Source of the DNA: Acanthamoeba castellanii str. Neff
Lineage: Eukaryota > Discosea > Longamoebia > Acanthamoebidae
Assembly (NCBI RefSeq): GCF_000313135.1
Contig: NW_004457245.1
Location: 138,509 to 202,508 of the forward strand
Direction: 5' to 3'
Length of the DNA stretch: 64,000 nucleotides
This document shows positions 25,238 through 37,261 of this stretch, piece by piece. Made by a program: the position numbers and the translations under genes. The notes beneath the pieces are model-generated. The model saw only the letters and a program-made list of their open reading frames with translations. It made no database searches and was not told the DNA's origin. Within the stretch, counting starts at the first letter, position 1; the number at the start of each line of letters is the position of its first letter.

Positions 25238-25783
25238 ATGGCCCGCGCAGCAACTGTTGGCGCCCGCTCAGCTGGTGCTGTCGAGTCCTCCTCTTTCGCG
25301 CGGTCGCCCGGCCTCGTCTCGTACACTTCGCCTGTGCATCGCCTGAAGGTACGCGTCGCTTTCGCTCTCAAGAGGCGCGGTGCACCGTTCTTTTTAGTAT
25401 ATCTTTGCGATTATGATCATCACAGCGACGGGTGCTGGCGAGATGCGCGACACAGCAGCGGTGAAGACGCCCCCACCGCCATCTTCTTCTCCTTCTTCTT
25501 CCGTCTTCTCGGTACCTACCTACTACCACCACATCTCTCATCGTGGCCTCCATTGTCGGCCTATCACCGCGCGGCCCTGTACTATCTATCGAGCACCATC
25601 TATCGTGTTCTATCGAATCTTATGTACTATCGTGTACTATCATCTATGATGTACAATGGTCTATTGATTCTCATCTTCTGTGTCTATTCTACAAGCTGTG
25701 CGTTTGCGCAGGTGGCGTACAATGGCGGTAGCGGGCCAAGCAGCTTGCAACGTCGGCCTCAGCAGCAACAACAAGGTCGATGA
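25238..25783 (+). CDS. Weak candidate: unrecognised open frame
   Basis: The frame is open for 181 codons from ATG 25238. The first 37 codons (MARAATVGARSAGAVESSSF and on to HRLK) look coding and are followed by a good donor (AAG|GTACGC at 25348). Splicing to the nearest acceptor (CACAG near 25427) gives an early stop, so either the frame is read unspliced or the model is wrong. The middle part (TIYRVLSNLMYYRVLSSMMY) is internally repetitive at the DNA level (TATCGTGTACTAT-type units, 25585-25665). No family recognised. Confidence 0.2.
   Translation: MARAATVGARSAGAVESSSFARSPGLVSYTSPVHRLKVRVAFALKRRGAPFFLVYLCDYDHHSDGCWRDARHSSGEDAPTAIFFSFFFRLLGTYLLPPHLSSWPPLSAYHRAALYYLSSTIYRVLSNLMYYRVLSSMMYNGLLILIFCVYSTSCAFAQVAYNGGSGPSSLQRRPQQQQQGR
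25585..25670 (+). repeat. Short imperfect TATCGTGT/CTATCG-type repeats
   Basis: Four imperfect repeats around TCTATCG.GTTCTATCG and GTACTATC lie close together in otherwise GC-rich DNA. The origin is unclear. Confidence 0.4.
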
Positions 25784-26131
25784 CGTATCCTACTACGCGT
25801 TAGTACTAACCACGTTCTCAGACACCACTAGCATGCAGTACGCCATCTTCTCTTCCTGTTCCCGCTTCTCCTTTCCTTCTCTTCTTGTTTTCTTTTCGTT
25901 TCTTCTCCTTTTCGTTTCTTCTCGTTTTCTTCACGTTTCTTCTCTTTTTCTTCTTTTCCGTATTTGGTCATTGCGGTGTCCGCTCCGGATTTGGCGAGCT
26001 CGTGCTTTGACTGACGTGGCGGTGGTGCGGGGATCCAGGAAAAATTTCGAGGCATAGAGCACATTTCAACAACAAGCAACGAGCAGCACGTACAAAGCAG
26101 CAACAACAAAGGGAGAGACGATACTATCACG

Positions 26132-27471
26132 ATGAACGGGTTCTCGCTGATCGCGTTCTTCTTCTTCGCCCTCGCGACTGTTTTCGGTGCTTCCGCGACT
26201 ATCAACAACACCAACACGACCAACGCCGTCGTCGTTGAGATGCATAACGCGACCCACCCCACCATCTTCAACACCATCTTCTTCTCGGCTTCTGGGAACG
26301 ACATCGTGCCTCGACCGGTCATGGGCTACGACATCGTCCATCGCCTAGTCGAGGCCTTGACGAGTACGAGCAGCAGCCCCTTCAACGGCCACCTCCCCCT
26401 TTTCTTCATGAAGGGGGTCGAGAGGACGACTCGCCCTGGACCATTCGAGGGCAACAGCGCCTTCTACTTCAACTTCAACTTCGAGAAGAAGAACAACAAC
26501 GTCGAGCCGGCTCGTCCCGGACCTCTTAACGTCAACGACATCTTCGTAATCTTCTGCAACAAGATCAATAATAATAACAACAACAAGGAGATCATCATCA
26601 ACAGCAACTCGTTCGCGACCCTCGAGCAGGACGTCGCGCCCGGCCTGGCCCGCGGCTTCGCGACTCAGGTCGAGGTCGAGACCGAGTTGGGCTCGCGCAA
26701 GGCCTTGTCGCCATCATCATCGGTCAAGCGGCACCTCCAGGCCCTCGGGGCCTTCCTCTACTCGGCCCTCCCGTCGAGGCCCACACTCCTCCCCTCGTCG
26801 TGGCCGTCGGTTGAGGTGTCCTCGTGGGCTACGACTACTACGCTTCCGTCAGCGCTGGCGGGAGTCACCAACATCGCGGTGCCGCGGTGGGTGGCGATGT
26901 TCGCGGCGCAGGTGGTCGGAAGCGGACTGCTCTACGCGGTCTACCTGTGGGCCATGAAGGACTCGCTCCCCGCGCCCCAAGCCCCGGCCCCGGTCCTGAC
27001 GCTCCGCCGCTTCGTGAGCGCATCCCGCCGTCGCCACAACGCCGCAGGCCAGACCGCCGCCGTGGCCGTGCCCCAGGCCCCCGTGGTCCGGCCCCCGTGG
27101 TCGAGGCCCAGCAGCCCGCCGCCGCCGCCGCGTTCCAGGCCGCCGTGGTCGTGGCCATGTCCCAGCAGGCCACCGCCGCCGTGGCCGGCGTGCTCCAGGC
27201 CGCAGTGGTCCTGTCCATGACCCGGCAGGCCGCCGCTGCCGAGGCCGCCGAGGCCTCTGAGGCCGCGGCCAGAGAGAGGGACGCGCACCTCAGAGCGCAT
27301 ATCGCGCAGCTGGCGTGGCTCGAAGAGGTGCTCTACACGCCGCCGCCGGAGCAGCCCGAGGGCATGGACATGTGCATCTGGATCTCCATGCGGCGGCTGG
27401 AAGAGGAAAGGAGCCTCGCGGAGGCCACATACGCTTGGCACCGCTTCCTGGACGAGCAGAGGAAGCACTAG
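26132..27471 (+). CDS. Orphan secreted low-complexity protein, frame interrupted near 27095
   Basis: The ATG at 26132 opens a clear signal peptide (FSLIAFFFFALATVFGASA). It is followed by Asn/Thr-rich sequence with several N-glycosylation sequons (NNTNTT, HNAT), Phe/Asn-rich segments (AFYFNFNFEKKNNN; NNNNNK), a possible membrane helix near 26890-26950 (WVAMFAAQVVGSGLLYAVYL) and an Ala/Val/Gln-rich region. Near 27095 the reading must shift by one base. If the run CCCCC there had six C, the frame would run on as VRPPVVEAQQPAAAAAF and then through RERDAHLRAHIAQLAWLEEV to the stop at 27469-27471. The reconstructed product is about 446 residues and unspliced, which is unusual here. I do not recognise it; it has no visible enzymatic motif. 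Confidence 0.55.
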
Positions 27472-27851
27472 TGCGTGGCCCGACCAAGTATGTGCTCCCA
27501 AACTTATTCTTTATGTTTATATTTGTTTTGAGGTCGTTCGCTAACGTCTGCATCAACGAACACCACAGACACCAAGAACAAAAACAAAAACAAAAACAAA
27601 AAAATCAGGTCAGCCCCACGAGTCTTCGGTCTCCTCTCTCTCCCTCTCTCTCTCGACTTGCGGCCCGCCGCGCTCGACAACGATGCGGCCACTACAACGT
27701 GAACGTCGTCCAGCGCAACAAAAAAAGTATGTATGATGATGTGAGGGGGTGGCGTGTCTTCTCTGCTTACTAAAGCTTGTGGTTTCCTTCGTCACACACA
27801 GAAACGCTGAGACGCAACTCTTCCCCATTCCACACTTCAATCATCTTCGTC
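27472..27851. other. Intergenic, with an AAAAAC run
   Basis: This holds an (AAAAAC)n tract at about 27575-27604 and a CT-rich run at 27625-27660. No gene seen. Confidence 0.6.
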
Positions 27852-28195
27852 ATGGATTCGAGCAAGTGCTATGACTTGGCCAGCAGCGCGCCCTTCCCGT
27901 ACGTCTCTCCCCACTCACCCGCTTTACGGTTCATTCGTTTGGTGGTCATCGTGAGTGCTCATTCTATCTCCACCCCACGTCAACAGAGGAGGGAAGTGAG
28001 TCGCGCCTGGCCCGCAGCAGCGGTGGCATGTTCCGGGCCGAAGCAGAGCCCGATGCGCCCACCGCGCTCGCTCAAGGAGCGAGCTCCAGCATCCGTCCTA
28101 TCATCATCATCATACCCGACTGCCCCACGCTGGGGCAGTCCCTTGTGTCGTGTCGTGTCGTGCCCTCTTGTAGTGAGTGTTAAGGCCCTGTACTT
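27852..28195 (+). CDS. Weak candidate small gene, possibly a gene fragment
   Basis: The ATG at 27852 reads MDSSKCYDLASSAPFP and meets a good donor (CCC|GTACGT near 27899). After CAACAG (27986), one frame reads GSESRLARSSGGMFRAEAE and then SSSIRPIIIIIPDCPTLGQS to a stop near 28193; its composition looks coding. The phase of the donor does not match that frame, so either a base is wrong, the gene is degenerate, or the pieces do not belong together. No family is assigned. Confidence 0.25.
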
Positions 28196-28368
28196 GACGC
28201 TGCGCGAGCCTCTCCTCCCTCTCTTCTCTCATTCTATTTGTTTCTTCTCTTCTCTTCTCTTCTCCCTCGCCACTCTTCCCTCGCGCGCGTCAGGGTGCAT
28301 GTAACGTAATAAGAAAAATAAACTTTATTTATTGATAAATGAGTGCAATTTGCGTACACTCTTTGTTG

Positions 28369-28759
28369 TTAATCTTTCTTCCTTCGGATGGTGTCGAGGT
28401 CTGCCCAGTCGGGCTTCTTCCACTGGTCTTGCAAGTGCGACAGCCCGTGGTGCTTCAGCTTCTCCTGCACAGCAAAAATAAGAATAGCAGATAAATATAA
28501 ATAACAATATAATAAAGAAAGAAGAGGTGGATGGGCGTACGGCGGTGCAAGCTCGGTAGCGCTCCCAGGAGGGCTTGCACTCGTCGGTCTGGGCCTCTCC
28601 CTTGACGAACTTGGCCAGCCATACGTGGAAGCACTGGTCGTGCTCCTCCTTGAGGTCCAAGCATGCTTCCGGCTTGGAAAAATCTATGCCCGAAAAATCA
28701 AGTGGTGGAGATGACGACGCATCGCCGGGTGCCGCCTCTTCCTTTGGCTGCTGGCTCAT
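28369..28759 (-). CDS. TRIAP1/MDM35-type twin-CX9C mitochondrial intermembrane-space protein
   Basis: The ATG is at 28757-28759. Exon 1 ends at ACCGCC|GTACGC (near 28541), and exon 2 (from about 28469) ends at TAA 28369-28371. The core reads ACLDLKEEHDQCFHVWLAKF then VKGEAQTDECKPSWERYRAC. It has Cys pairs separated by nine-residue spacers as in the twin CX9C fold, with the family's DQCFxxW and KG features. TRIAP1/Mdm35 is imported by Mia40, partners PRELI/Ups proteins and helps carry phosphatidic acid between mitochondrial membranes. The product is about 105 residues, with a longer N-terminus than human TRIAP1 and a charged C-terminal tail. Confidence 0.8.
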
Positions 28760-28858
28760 ATGCTTTCGGTCTCTATCGATTGATTGGCGATTATGAGGAT
28801 TTCCTGGTAGATCAGAGGCTAATAAAGAAAAAGAAAAAGAAATGCAACCACTCCCGTG

Positions 28859-30528
28859 TCACAGCGCAGGCGGCTGGTGATGCTGGTCCTCAAGGGCGGA
28901 GAGGCGCAGGGACAGTTGAGCCGCCTGGTCGAGGAGGGCCTCCTGCACCCCAGCCACTCGCGCGCCAGCGATGGCCTCTACGCCTTCGTCTTCGTCTTCG
29001 TCTTCGTCTTGCTCCGTCTCTTGGGCCGCGGCACCGTGCGACGTTGATGACGAGCCGACGCTATCGTAGGTGCGTGGCTGGGTGACGAACTTGGAGTGGA
29101 TGAGCTTGAGGTCGAGCGGCGTGGTGTCGGGCGCATGGTGCACCATGGCGATGACACCGACACGCTCCCCTTCACCATCATCAATGCACGTGTTGGTATT
29201 AATGAACTACAGCCCACGCGCGCGCATGTGATGTGGGGGTGTGCAGTGAACGTACCGTTGTTGTCGAGAATCTTGGTGGGATTGCTGAACTCCCCACTGA
29301 GCTGCTGGTCCGAGGCTAGCATGGGCACGAACCGCACGTCGAGCAGGCCCACGGCCTTCACACGCCCGTCGAGCGCCACGTCCACCTGCACCAGCTTTTG
29401 GAACTGCCCGGGCGGCCCTGAAGAAATGACCCGCCCGCGCGCCCGAGTGGCGTTAGCCACAGCGGCCACGCCCGCGCTCGCGATCATGGCACGACGCACC
29501 CACGGGGATGACCATTCGCCCGCCGGGCTTGAGCTGATCGATCAGAGCCTGCGGCACCTCTGTGGTTCGGATTAAGCGCCGACGTCAGCGTCGAGAGCCT
29601 GTCGTGAACAGCGCGTTGCGCTGATCGTGCGCACCTTCGGCTGCGGCGGCCACGTAGATGGCGTCAAAGGGTCCTTCCTCCTCCAGCCCCGCGAATCCGT
29701 CGCCCACTCGGACGTCGATGCGCTCCAGCAGGTCGGACGAGGCGCGCTCGATGTTGTCCAGCGACGCGCGCACGAGCTCGGGGATGTGGTCGATGGCGTA
29801 GACGCGGCCGCGCGGCCCCACCATGTGCGCGAGGCACGCCGTGACGTAGCCCGAACCCGACCCGACGTCCAGCACCCGCGCACCATCCCCGCCGATCACC
29901 TCGGCCAGCAGATCGAGTCCGAACGCCACGATGTGAGGAGCCGAGATCGTGGCGTTGAAGCCTGCGAGATCGGAAAGAAAGGTGGTTTAGTGTTGGTTGT
30001 GTTTTGTGGCGAGAAGTGGTTTGGGAGGGGCGGAGGCACCGATGGGAGAGGCGGCGTCGTGGTAGGGGTTGCCGGCGACCACGAAGTGCGCGCGGTCCAC
30101 GGCCAGCATGGCCCGCTCCACGCTGCCCTGCGTCAGATGAAACGACTCTGCGCAGCACGACGCGGCCAAGCATGAATCAATCATCTCTGCTGCTGCCCTA
30201 GCCCCCGGGGATTTCGGTACCCTTGAGCCGAGCCACCAGCTCTGCCAGGCTCTGGGGCTGAACATAAGGCCCGGCCTTCCTCGCCGTCGGCTTGGCACCG
30301 CCGTGGTGGTCTGTACCTGGGAGCAGACCGTTGGGCCTCAGGAGGTAAACCCTAAGGTAAAGGAGAAGAGAGGGGGGGGGGGGTGTAATTACCAGAGGTG
30401 GAGCGAAGGCGCCAATAAAGGAGGGCAGCGGCGGCAACGCCGCTTGAGGCGGCTAACAGCAGCGCAAGCCGGCCGCCTCGAGTTGCCAGAAAGGAGGCCG
30501 AGCTGCTGTTGCTTGCTTCACTCTCCAT
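28859..30528 (-). CDS. Protein-L-isoaspartate O-methyltransferase, N-terminally membrane-anchored
   Basis: The ATG at 30526-30528 opens [13 protein letters not shown], then a hydrophobic helix (about residues 20-45: [19 protein letters not shown]). Exon 2 has [15 protein letters not shown], then [20 protein letters not shown] and [12 protein letters not shown]. The methyltransferase core reads [15 protein letters not shown], motif [30 protein letters not shown], then [20 protein letters not shown] and a late [10 protein letters not shown]. These are the diagnostic PIMT blocks for repair of isoaspartyl residues with AdoMet. Unlike the usual roughly 225-residue cytosolic enzyme, it has the N-terminal anchor and a C-terminal extension with an acidic run ([14 protein letters not shown]). 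The anchor suggests membrane attachment (ER, or mitochondrion). The start is well placed. Confidence 0.85.
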
Positions 30529-31100
30529 AATTTACTGACGCCATTTTCTCTTTCTTTCATTTTCACGCAAGCACTGTTGGCGTAGTGTCGGTCATTGGAC
30601 CTGGTGCTAAAAGAGCTTTGTAGCTCACCCTAAGCTTTCAGCGTTGAAGCATGACACTGGACACAGCCAATATCTGGAAAAGGTGCTGTAATCTCTGAAC
30701 AGGATCCAGAGATGGAGCCATCTGGATCCTCACAGCCCTGGCTCCAGCACCAGCAAGGTGTGGCAAGAGCACTCCATTGGTCGGTGTTAGGCGAGTTCAG
30801 AAGCAACGCCGTTGCCGTTGGGCGGAGTGTGAGCACAACGTCCCAACACAACCAAATGACGCAGCGTCAGGCGAGTGGTCACTTTTTTGCGGGAAATGGA
30901 GTTGAGCGGTTAAGTTTAAGATGGCGGCTCGACCTCGGGGCTCCGGAGGAGGGAGAAAAAGGGTCTTCAAGAGGCGTCAAGGTTGTTGGTTCTCCTTCAC
31001 CTCCTCTTCACACCTTGCCATCGCCCACAGGTTTATGAGCTTTTACTTCCTTAGCGCTTACAGCCACCACGTTGGGAGAGACGTCGATTAGCGAACAGAC
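30529..31100. promoter_or_regulatory. Divergent upstream region of the methyltransferase and homocitrate synthase genes
   Basis: The region is 572 bp without a gene. It has CCAAT/ATTGG elements (near 30594 and 30777) and the 10-bp perfect inverted repeat at 30701-30730. No open frame shows clear coding bias. Confidence 0.5.
30701..30730. repeat. Perfect 10-bp inverted repeat with 10-bp loop
   Basis: AGGATCCAGA at 30701-30710 is the reverse complement of TCTGGATCCT at 30721-30730, with GATGGAGCCA between. Two further loop bases can pair in part. It lies midway in a divergent intergenic region. Confidence 0.85.
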
Positions 31101-33263
<2,163 letters not shown>

Positions 33264-33446
33264 AGCACCTTCGCCCTTCATCATCATCTTCTTCTTCCCT
33301 CTGCGCTTCCTCTTTCAATGTAGTTCTTGTTTTTTATTGTCTTCTTCAACAACATCAAATTTTACTAGTTGATGTTTCGATCGTCGAAGTATCGTGGGTG
33401 GCGGCGGTGTGCGTCGACCAGCGAAGGACGACGCTTACCGTAGGCC

Positions 33447-33958
33447 TCATCTACGCGGCGCCTCTTCTTCGTCGCGCGTCCACTTGTGGAAGCGGTCCTC
33501 GAGCTGCTGCACTTGGGCAACGGCGCGATCCCACTCGGGGGTGGCCTCCATCTTCCGCTTCTCGCGCCGCACCTCCTCCTCGATCTGGTGCATGATCCGC
33601 TCTTCTTCACTCTTGGTGCACTCACGGGCAAATCGCTTCCACTCGTCCTCCAGCACTTCTGCTGCTGCGATCTCGCTTGCTTGCGACTTGCTGATGGTTG
33701 CAGCATCATCGTCAACAGCAACAGCGTTGATGGTCCTTGTGCTGTAGTGGTCACAAGGGTGGACATCGTCTGGGTCGGCACGCCGTCGTTTGCGGCTGCC
33801 CGCCCCATCACCACCCGACGCCTGCCAAAGTTCAACAAACGTCACAATAAGAGTAAAAGTCTCATAAAAATAAATTATTAATAGTGAAGGTAACGTACAA
33901 GGTGAGCTCTTGCAGGACAATCCGCTGCGAGTGGGGCAGCCTTTGATGGATGCTCCAT
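33447..33958 (-). CDS. Small charged coiled-coil protein with nuclear-type basic patch; unrecognised
   Basis: The ATG at 33956-33958 starts MEHPSKAAPLAADCPARAHL, spliced to ASGGDGAGSRKRRRADPDDV, with a KRRR nuclear-localisation-like patch. The rest is helical and charged: EDEWKRFARECTKSEEERIM then EEEVRREKRKMEATPEWDRA and QQLEDRFHKWTRDEEEAPRR before a TGA at 33447-33449. It is about 140 residues. In the next frame a plausible tail (EAYGKRRPSLVDAHRRHPRY) runs to a stop at 33365, so a one-base correction or alternative splicing may lengthen it. The general look is that of a nuclear RNA- or chromatin-associated protein, but I cannot name a family. Confidence 0.6.
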
Positions 33959-34503
33959 CTCTTGTTTACTCGTGCAACAGAACAAACAAAATGCAACTCA
34001 TTTTGCCCAAGCCAACAGGAGTGGGCACTTAGTGGCTGCACTCACAGCTGATTTCTAAGGGTCCACTGGGGCGTCTTATGCCCACAAACCCCATAGTGGG
34101 GCATAGGACTCGCATGTTCTTTGTTACGGCTGTAACTACACCAATATATGTACAGATATCTTTATCTTTCTTTATTAAACTCTTCGACATGCCAAACATT
34201 CCGGAGTAGTGAAGGCCTGGCAGAATTCCTGTGGAATGGGAAACGCAGCAGCTGGGACGCGGAGGAGAGGCAAAGCAGCGGCAACTCTCTCGAACTTGAG
34301 GCAGATACCCTGGGGCGTTTTTCATCTGCCAAGATCCCCGGACCCGCACAGCCACGGTGCCGTGTCTTATCGTAAGCCCATTCGAACACTACACGCTCTT
34401 CTCCCTTCAAGTGCCACTGTTTGACTCTCTTATCTCGGTGCACCAGCTTCCTCTCTTCTTCATCTTTCCTCAACAAACACACATCACAACACACAAGAAG
34501 AAG
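33959..34503. promoter_or_regulatory. Divergent upstream region before the CNNM gene
   Basis: The region is 545 bp between two divergent starts. It is less GC-rich, with a weak hairpin around 34079-34107 (TATGCCCAC...GTGGGGCATA) and a pyrimidine-rich 5' leader before ATG 34504. No gene seen. Confidence 0.45.
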
Positions 34504-35666
34504 ATGGCAAGACTTGCCTCGATCAAAACAATGGGGCTGGCCGCGCTGGGGCTGGCGATCGGACCCCCGCTGGTGCGAGCGGACTGGGCGTTCGACCTGC
34601 CCCATGTGGGGACGGTTGAGATCGCCCACCTGCCCTCCATAGGCGCCAGCTTCGCCCTCCTCCTCACCTCCTGCTTCGTCCTCCTCTGCATAGCCGGTAC
34701 CTCCACCCCCCCCCCGCAATTCTCTTCCTTCGCATTCCTTTCGCTTTCCCTTCGCTTTCGCTCTTTTGCCCAAAGAGCGAAACTCCGATTAACGCCCCCC
34801 CCAAAGGAATGCTGTCTACGCTGACCATCAGCTTGATGTCGACGGACATGATGACTCTCCAGATCCTCGTCAACGGCGGCGGCACACCGACCGAGCAGAA
34901 ATATGGTATGAAGCCCCCCCTTTTCAACTTTCATCTATGTTACATTGTGAAGTGGTTGCTCACTTGCAACCCACTGTTATATATGGCAGCCAATCGCATC
35001 ATGGGCGTGATTAAAAAGCGACACCTGCTCCTGGCGACCCTATTCATCGCGAACGCGGCCGCCATGTCGGCCCTCCCCATCTTCCTCTACTTGTACGCCA
35101 CTCACGGCCCTAATGCACACACATGGCCGGCCGTGCGCTCACCTTCTTTTGCTCCTCCCCACAGCCTCCTCGGCCCGCTTCCCGCCGTCCTGCTCGCCGT
35201 GGGCACCATCCTCATCGCCGGCGAGTGCGTTCACACGACACCACACGACACACACGACACTAACACACGACACACGACACGACACGACACACGGGGTGTT
35301 GACCTGCTTGTTTTGCTGCCGTCGATGTGTGCTCCACCAGAATCCTGCCACAGGCTCTAGGTTCGCGCTACGGCCTCTTCATCGGCGCCAATCTCGTCTG
35401 GTATGCGATCCTGCTGTGTGTGTGTGTGTCGTGTGTGTTTGTGTGTGTGTTTAATGGTGGTGACGCGGACAATCACGACGCGACGCAGGCTCGTGTGGGT
35501 GTTGATCGCCATCTTGTACCCCATCGCCTGGCCGGTGAGCCTCATCCTCGACTGGGCGCTTGCCGGCTCGCAGAGCACTTTCTTCCGCCGAGCAGGTTGG
35601 CGCCTAACTCCAACTCCTCACTGAGGCCTAACAGCACTGCCTTCTCACCTCACGCGACTCGCGTTG

Positions 35667-35701
<35 letters not shown>

Positions 35702-35712
35702 GCGTGTGTGTG

Positions 35713-35743
<31 letters not shown>

Positions 35744-37157
35744 TGTGTGGTTGTGTGTGGTGTCTGTGTGTCAATAGAACTGGCGGAGCTGGTGAGCCTG
35801 CACGTGCGCGACTCGCAGATCAAGGGCTCTGCCACCCGGCGGGAGCGCACGCTCGACGCCGAGGAGCGCGGCGAGAACGTGGCGGGCGCGTCAGGCGAGG
35901 AGGAGGGCCTCACGCGCGACGAGGCCAACATCATCAAGGGCGTGCTTGACATGAAGATCAAGACCGTCGATAAGTGCATGACCCCGCTGGAGAAGGTCTT
36001 CATGCTGTCGCTCGCCGACAAGCTCGACGAAAAGACCATGGACAAGGTTCGCTGTCGCCACCTCCCGCGATCACACACACACACACAACACACACACACA
36101 CACACAACACACGCACACTCATTCGTTCTCACGACGCACGGGGTGCGACACACACACTTGTTCGCTCACGACACGACACACACAGATATTGAAGAGCGGG
36201 TTCAGCAGAGTGCCGGTGTACCAGGGCAAGAAGAACAACATCATCGGCATGATGATCATCAAGAACCTCCTCAAGCTCTCTCCCAAGGTACGCTTACCGA
36301 GGTGTCGTGTGTCGTGTGTTGTGTCGTGAGCGAAGATTGAACCGAGCGGTGCACTCTTTAGGACGCGGTGCTGATCGAGGACTTGAACCTGCACCGGTTG
36401 CCCACCGTGGGCGCGGACATGCCCCTCTACCCCATGCTCGATCTCTTCCAGCGCGGCCAGAGTACGCCCCCTCGACCCGTCCCCCGGCGCCAAGCTCGCA
36501 TGAGCTCACCGCTCGTGTCGTGTGCGGTGTGTGCGTGTGTGTGCCGTGCGGTGTGTGCGGTGTGCGGTGCAGGTCATATGGCGCTTGTGGTGGACCCGAC
36601 CGACAGAGTGACGGTGCAGGGCGTCATCACCATGGAGGACGTCATCGAGGAGCTCATCCAGGAGGAGATCGCTGATGAGACCGACAACAACCGCGACATC
36701 ATGGACTCCATTCGGGTACCCACAGACGCACACACGCATACGGTCGCACACGCACACATGCAAACGCACCGCACACGCGCGCGCTCACTAACCATAATGC
36801 ACCAACGCACACACGCAGGCGCAAGGAGTGAAGCCGCGCTTCAACAAGAACCCGCTGGGCGAGCGGGAGGCCAGGCGGCTGGAGCGCGCCGTGTCGTCGA
36901 TCGTCCTGCCCTTCCGCAAGAACCCGCTGGACAACGTGCTCAAGTCGGGCGCCGCGTCCATCACCGCCGGCAACACCGTCGGCGTGGGCACCAGCTACTC
37001 CAACCTGCTCGCCGGCGCCGGCGGCAGCAACTCGGTCGCCAGCATCAACGACGGCGGCGTAGGAGACCAGGCCGCCGCCGTGAGTGCCAGCACGCCCCTG
37101 CTCGCCGGCAAGCCCCAGAAGGTCTCCTTCCTCTCCACCGGCAAAGAACAAATCTAA
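34504..37157 (+). CDS. CNNM/ancient-conserved-domain membrane protein (DUF21 plus CBS pair)
   Basis: The ATG at 34504 begins MARLASIKTMGLAALGLAIG, a signal/anchor. The DUF21 membrane domain spans five exons, with helices such as ASFALLLTSCFVLLCIAG, MLSTLTISLMSTDMMTLQIL, HLLLATLFIANAAAMSALPI, LLGPLPAVLLAVGTILIAG and LVWVLIAILYPIAWPVSLIL. A cytosolic linker leads into two CBS domains (KTVDKCMTPLEKVFMLS; SRVPVYQGKKNNIIGMMIIK; HMALVVDPTDRVTVQGVITM then EDVIEELIQEEIADETD). The C-terminus has a basic region and Ser/Gly-rich tail. CNNM/Mam3 proteins act in magnesium and other divalent-metal homeostasis, with CBS domains binding Mg-ATP. Stop at 37155-37157. Introns hold GT and CA tracts (35671-35770, 36071-36185). 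Confidence 0.88.
35671..35770 (+). repeat. GT-rich microsatellite in an intron
   Basis: A nearly continuous GTGTGT tract with interspersed GTGC, GTAT and GTTG units lies in the intron before the DUF21/CBS linker exon of the CNNM gene. Confidence 0.85.
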
Positions 37158-37261
37158 AACTCAAATAAAAATAAAAATAATAAATCTACAAAGTAATTTT
37201 ATTATTTATTTTCAACTCAATTCGTAAAAAAACGAAGCGTAAAGAAAGAAGGAAGGTCCGT

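Noticed and set aside
27986..28195. Fragment of the PAF1-complex subunit CDC73 (because of the IRPIIIIIP string)
   Set aside because: Only a very short string recalls the C-terminal domain of CDC73. The rest does not match, and the splice phase does not fit.
34020..34130. tRNA or small nuclear RNA gene
   Set aside because: A weak hairpin is present, but no cloverleaf, A/B boxes or recognisable snRNA motifs.
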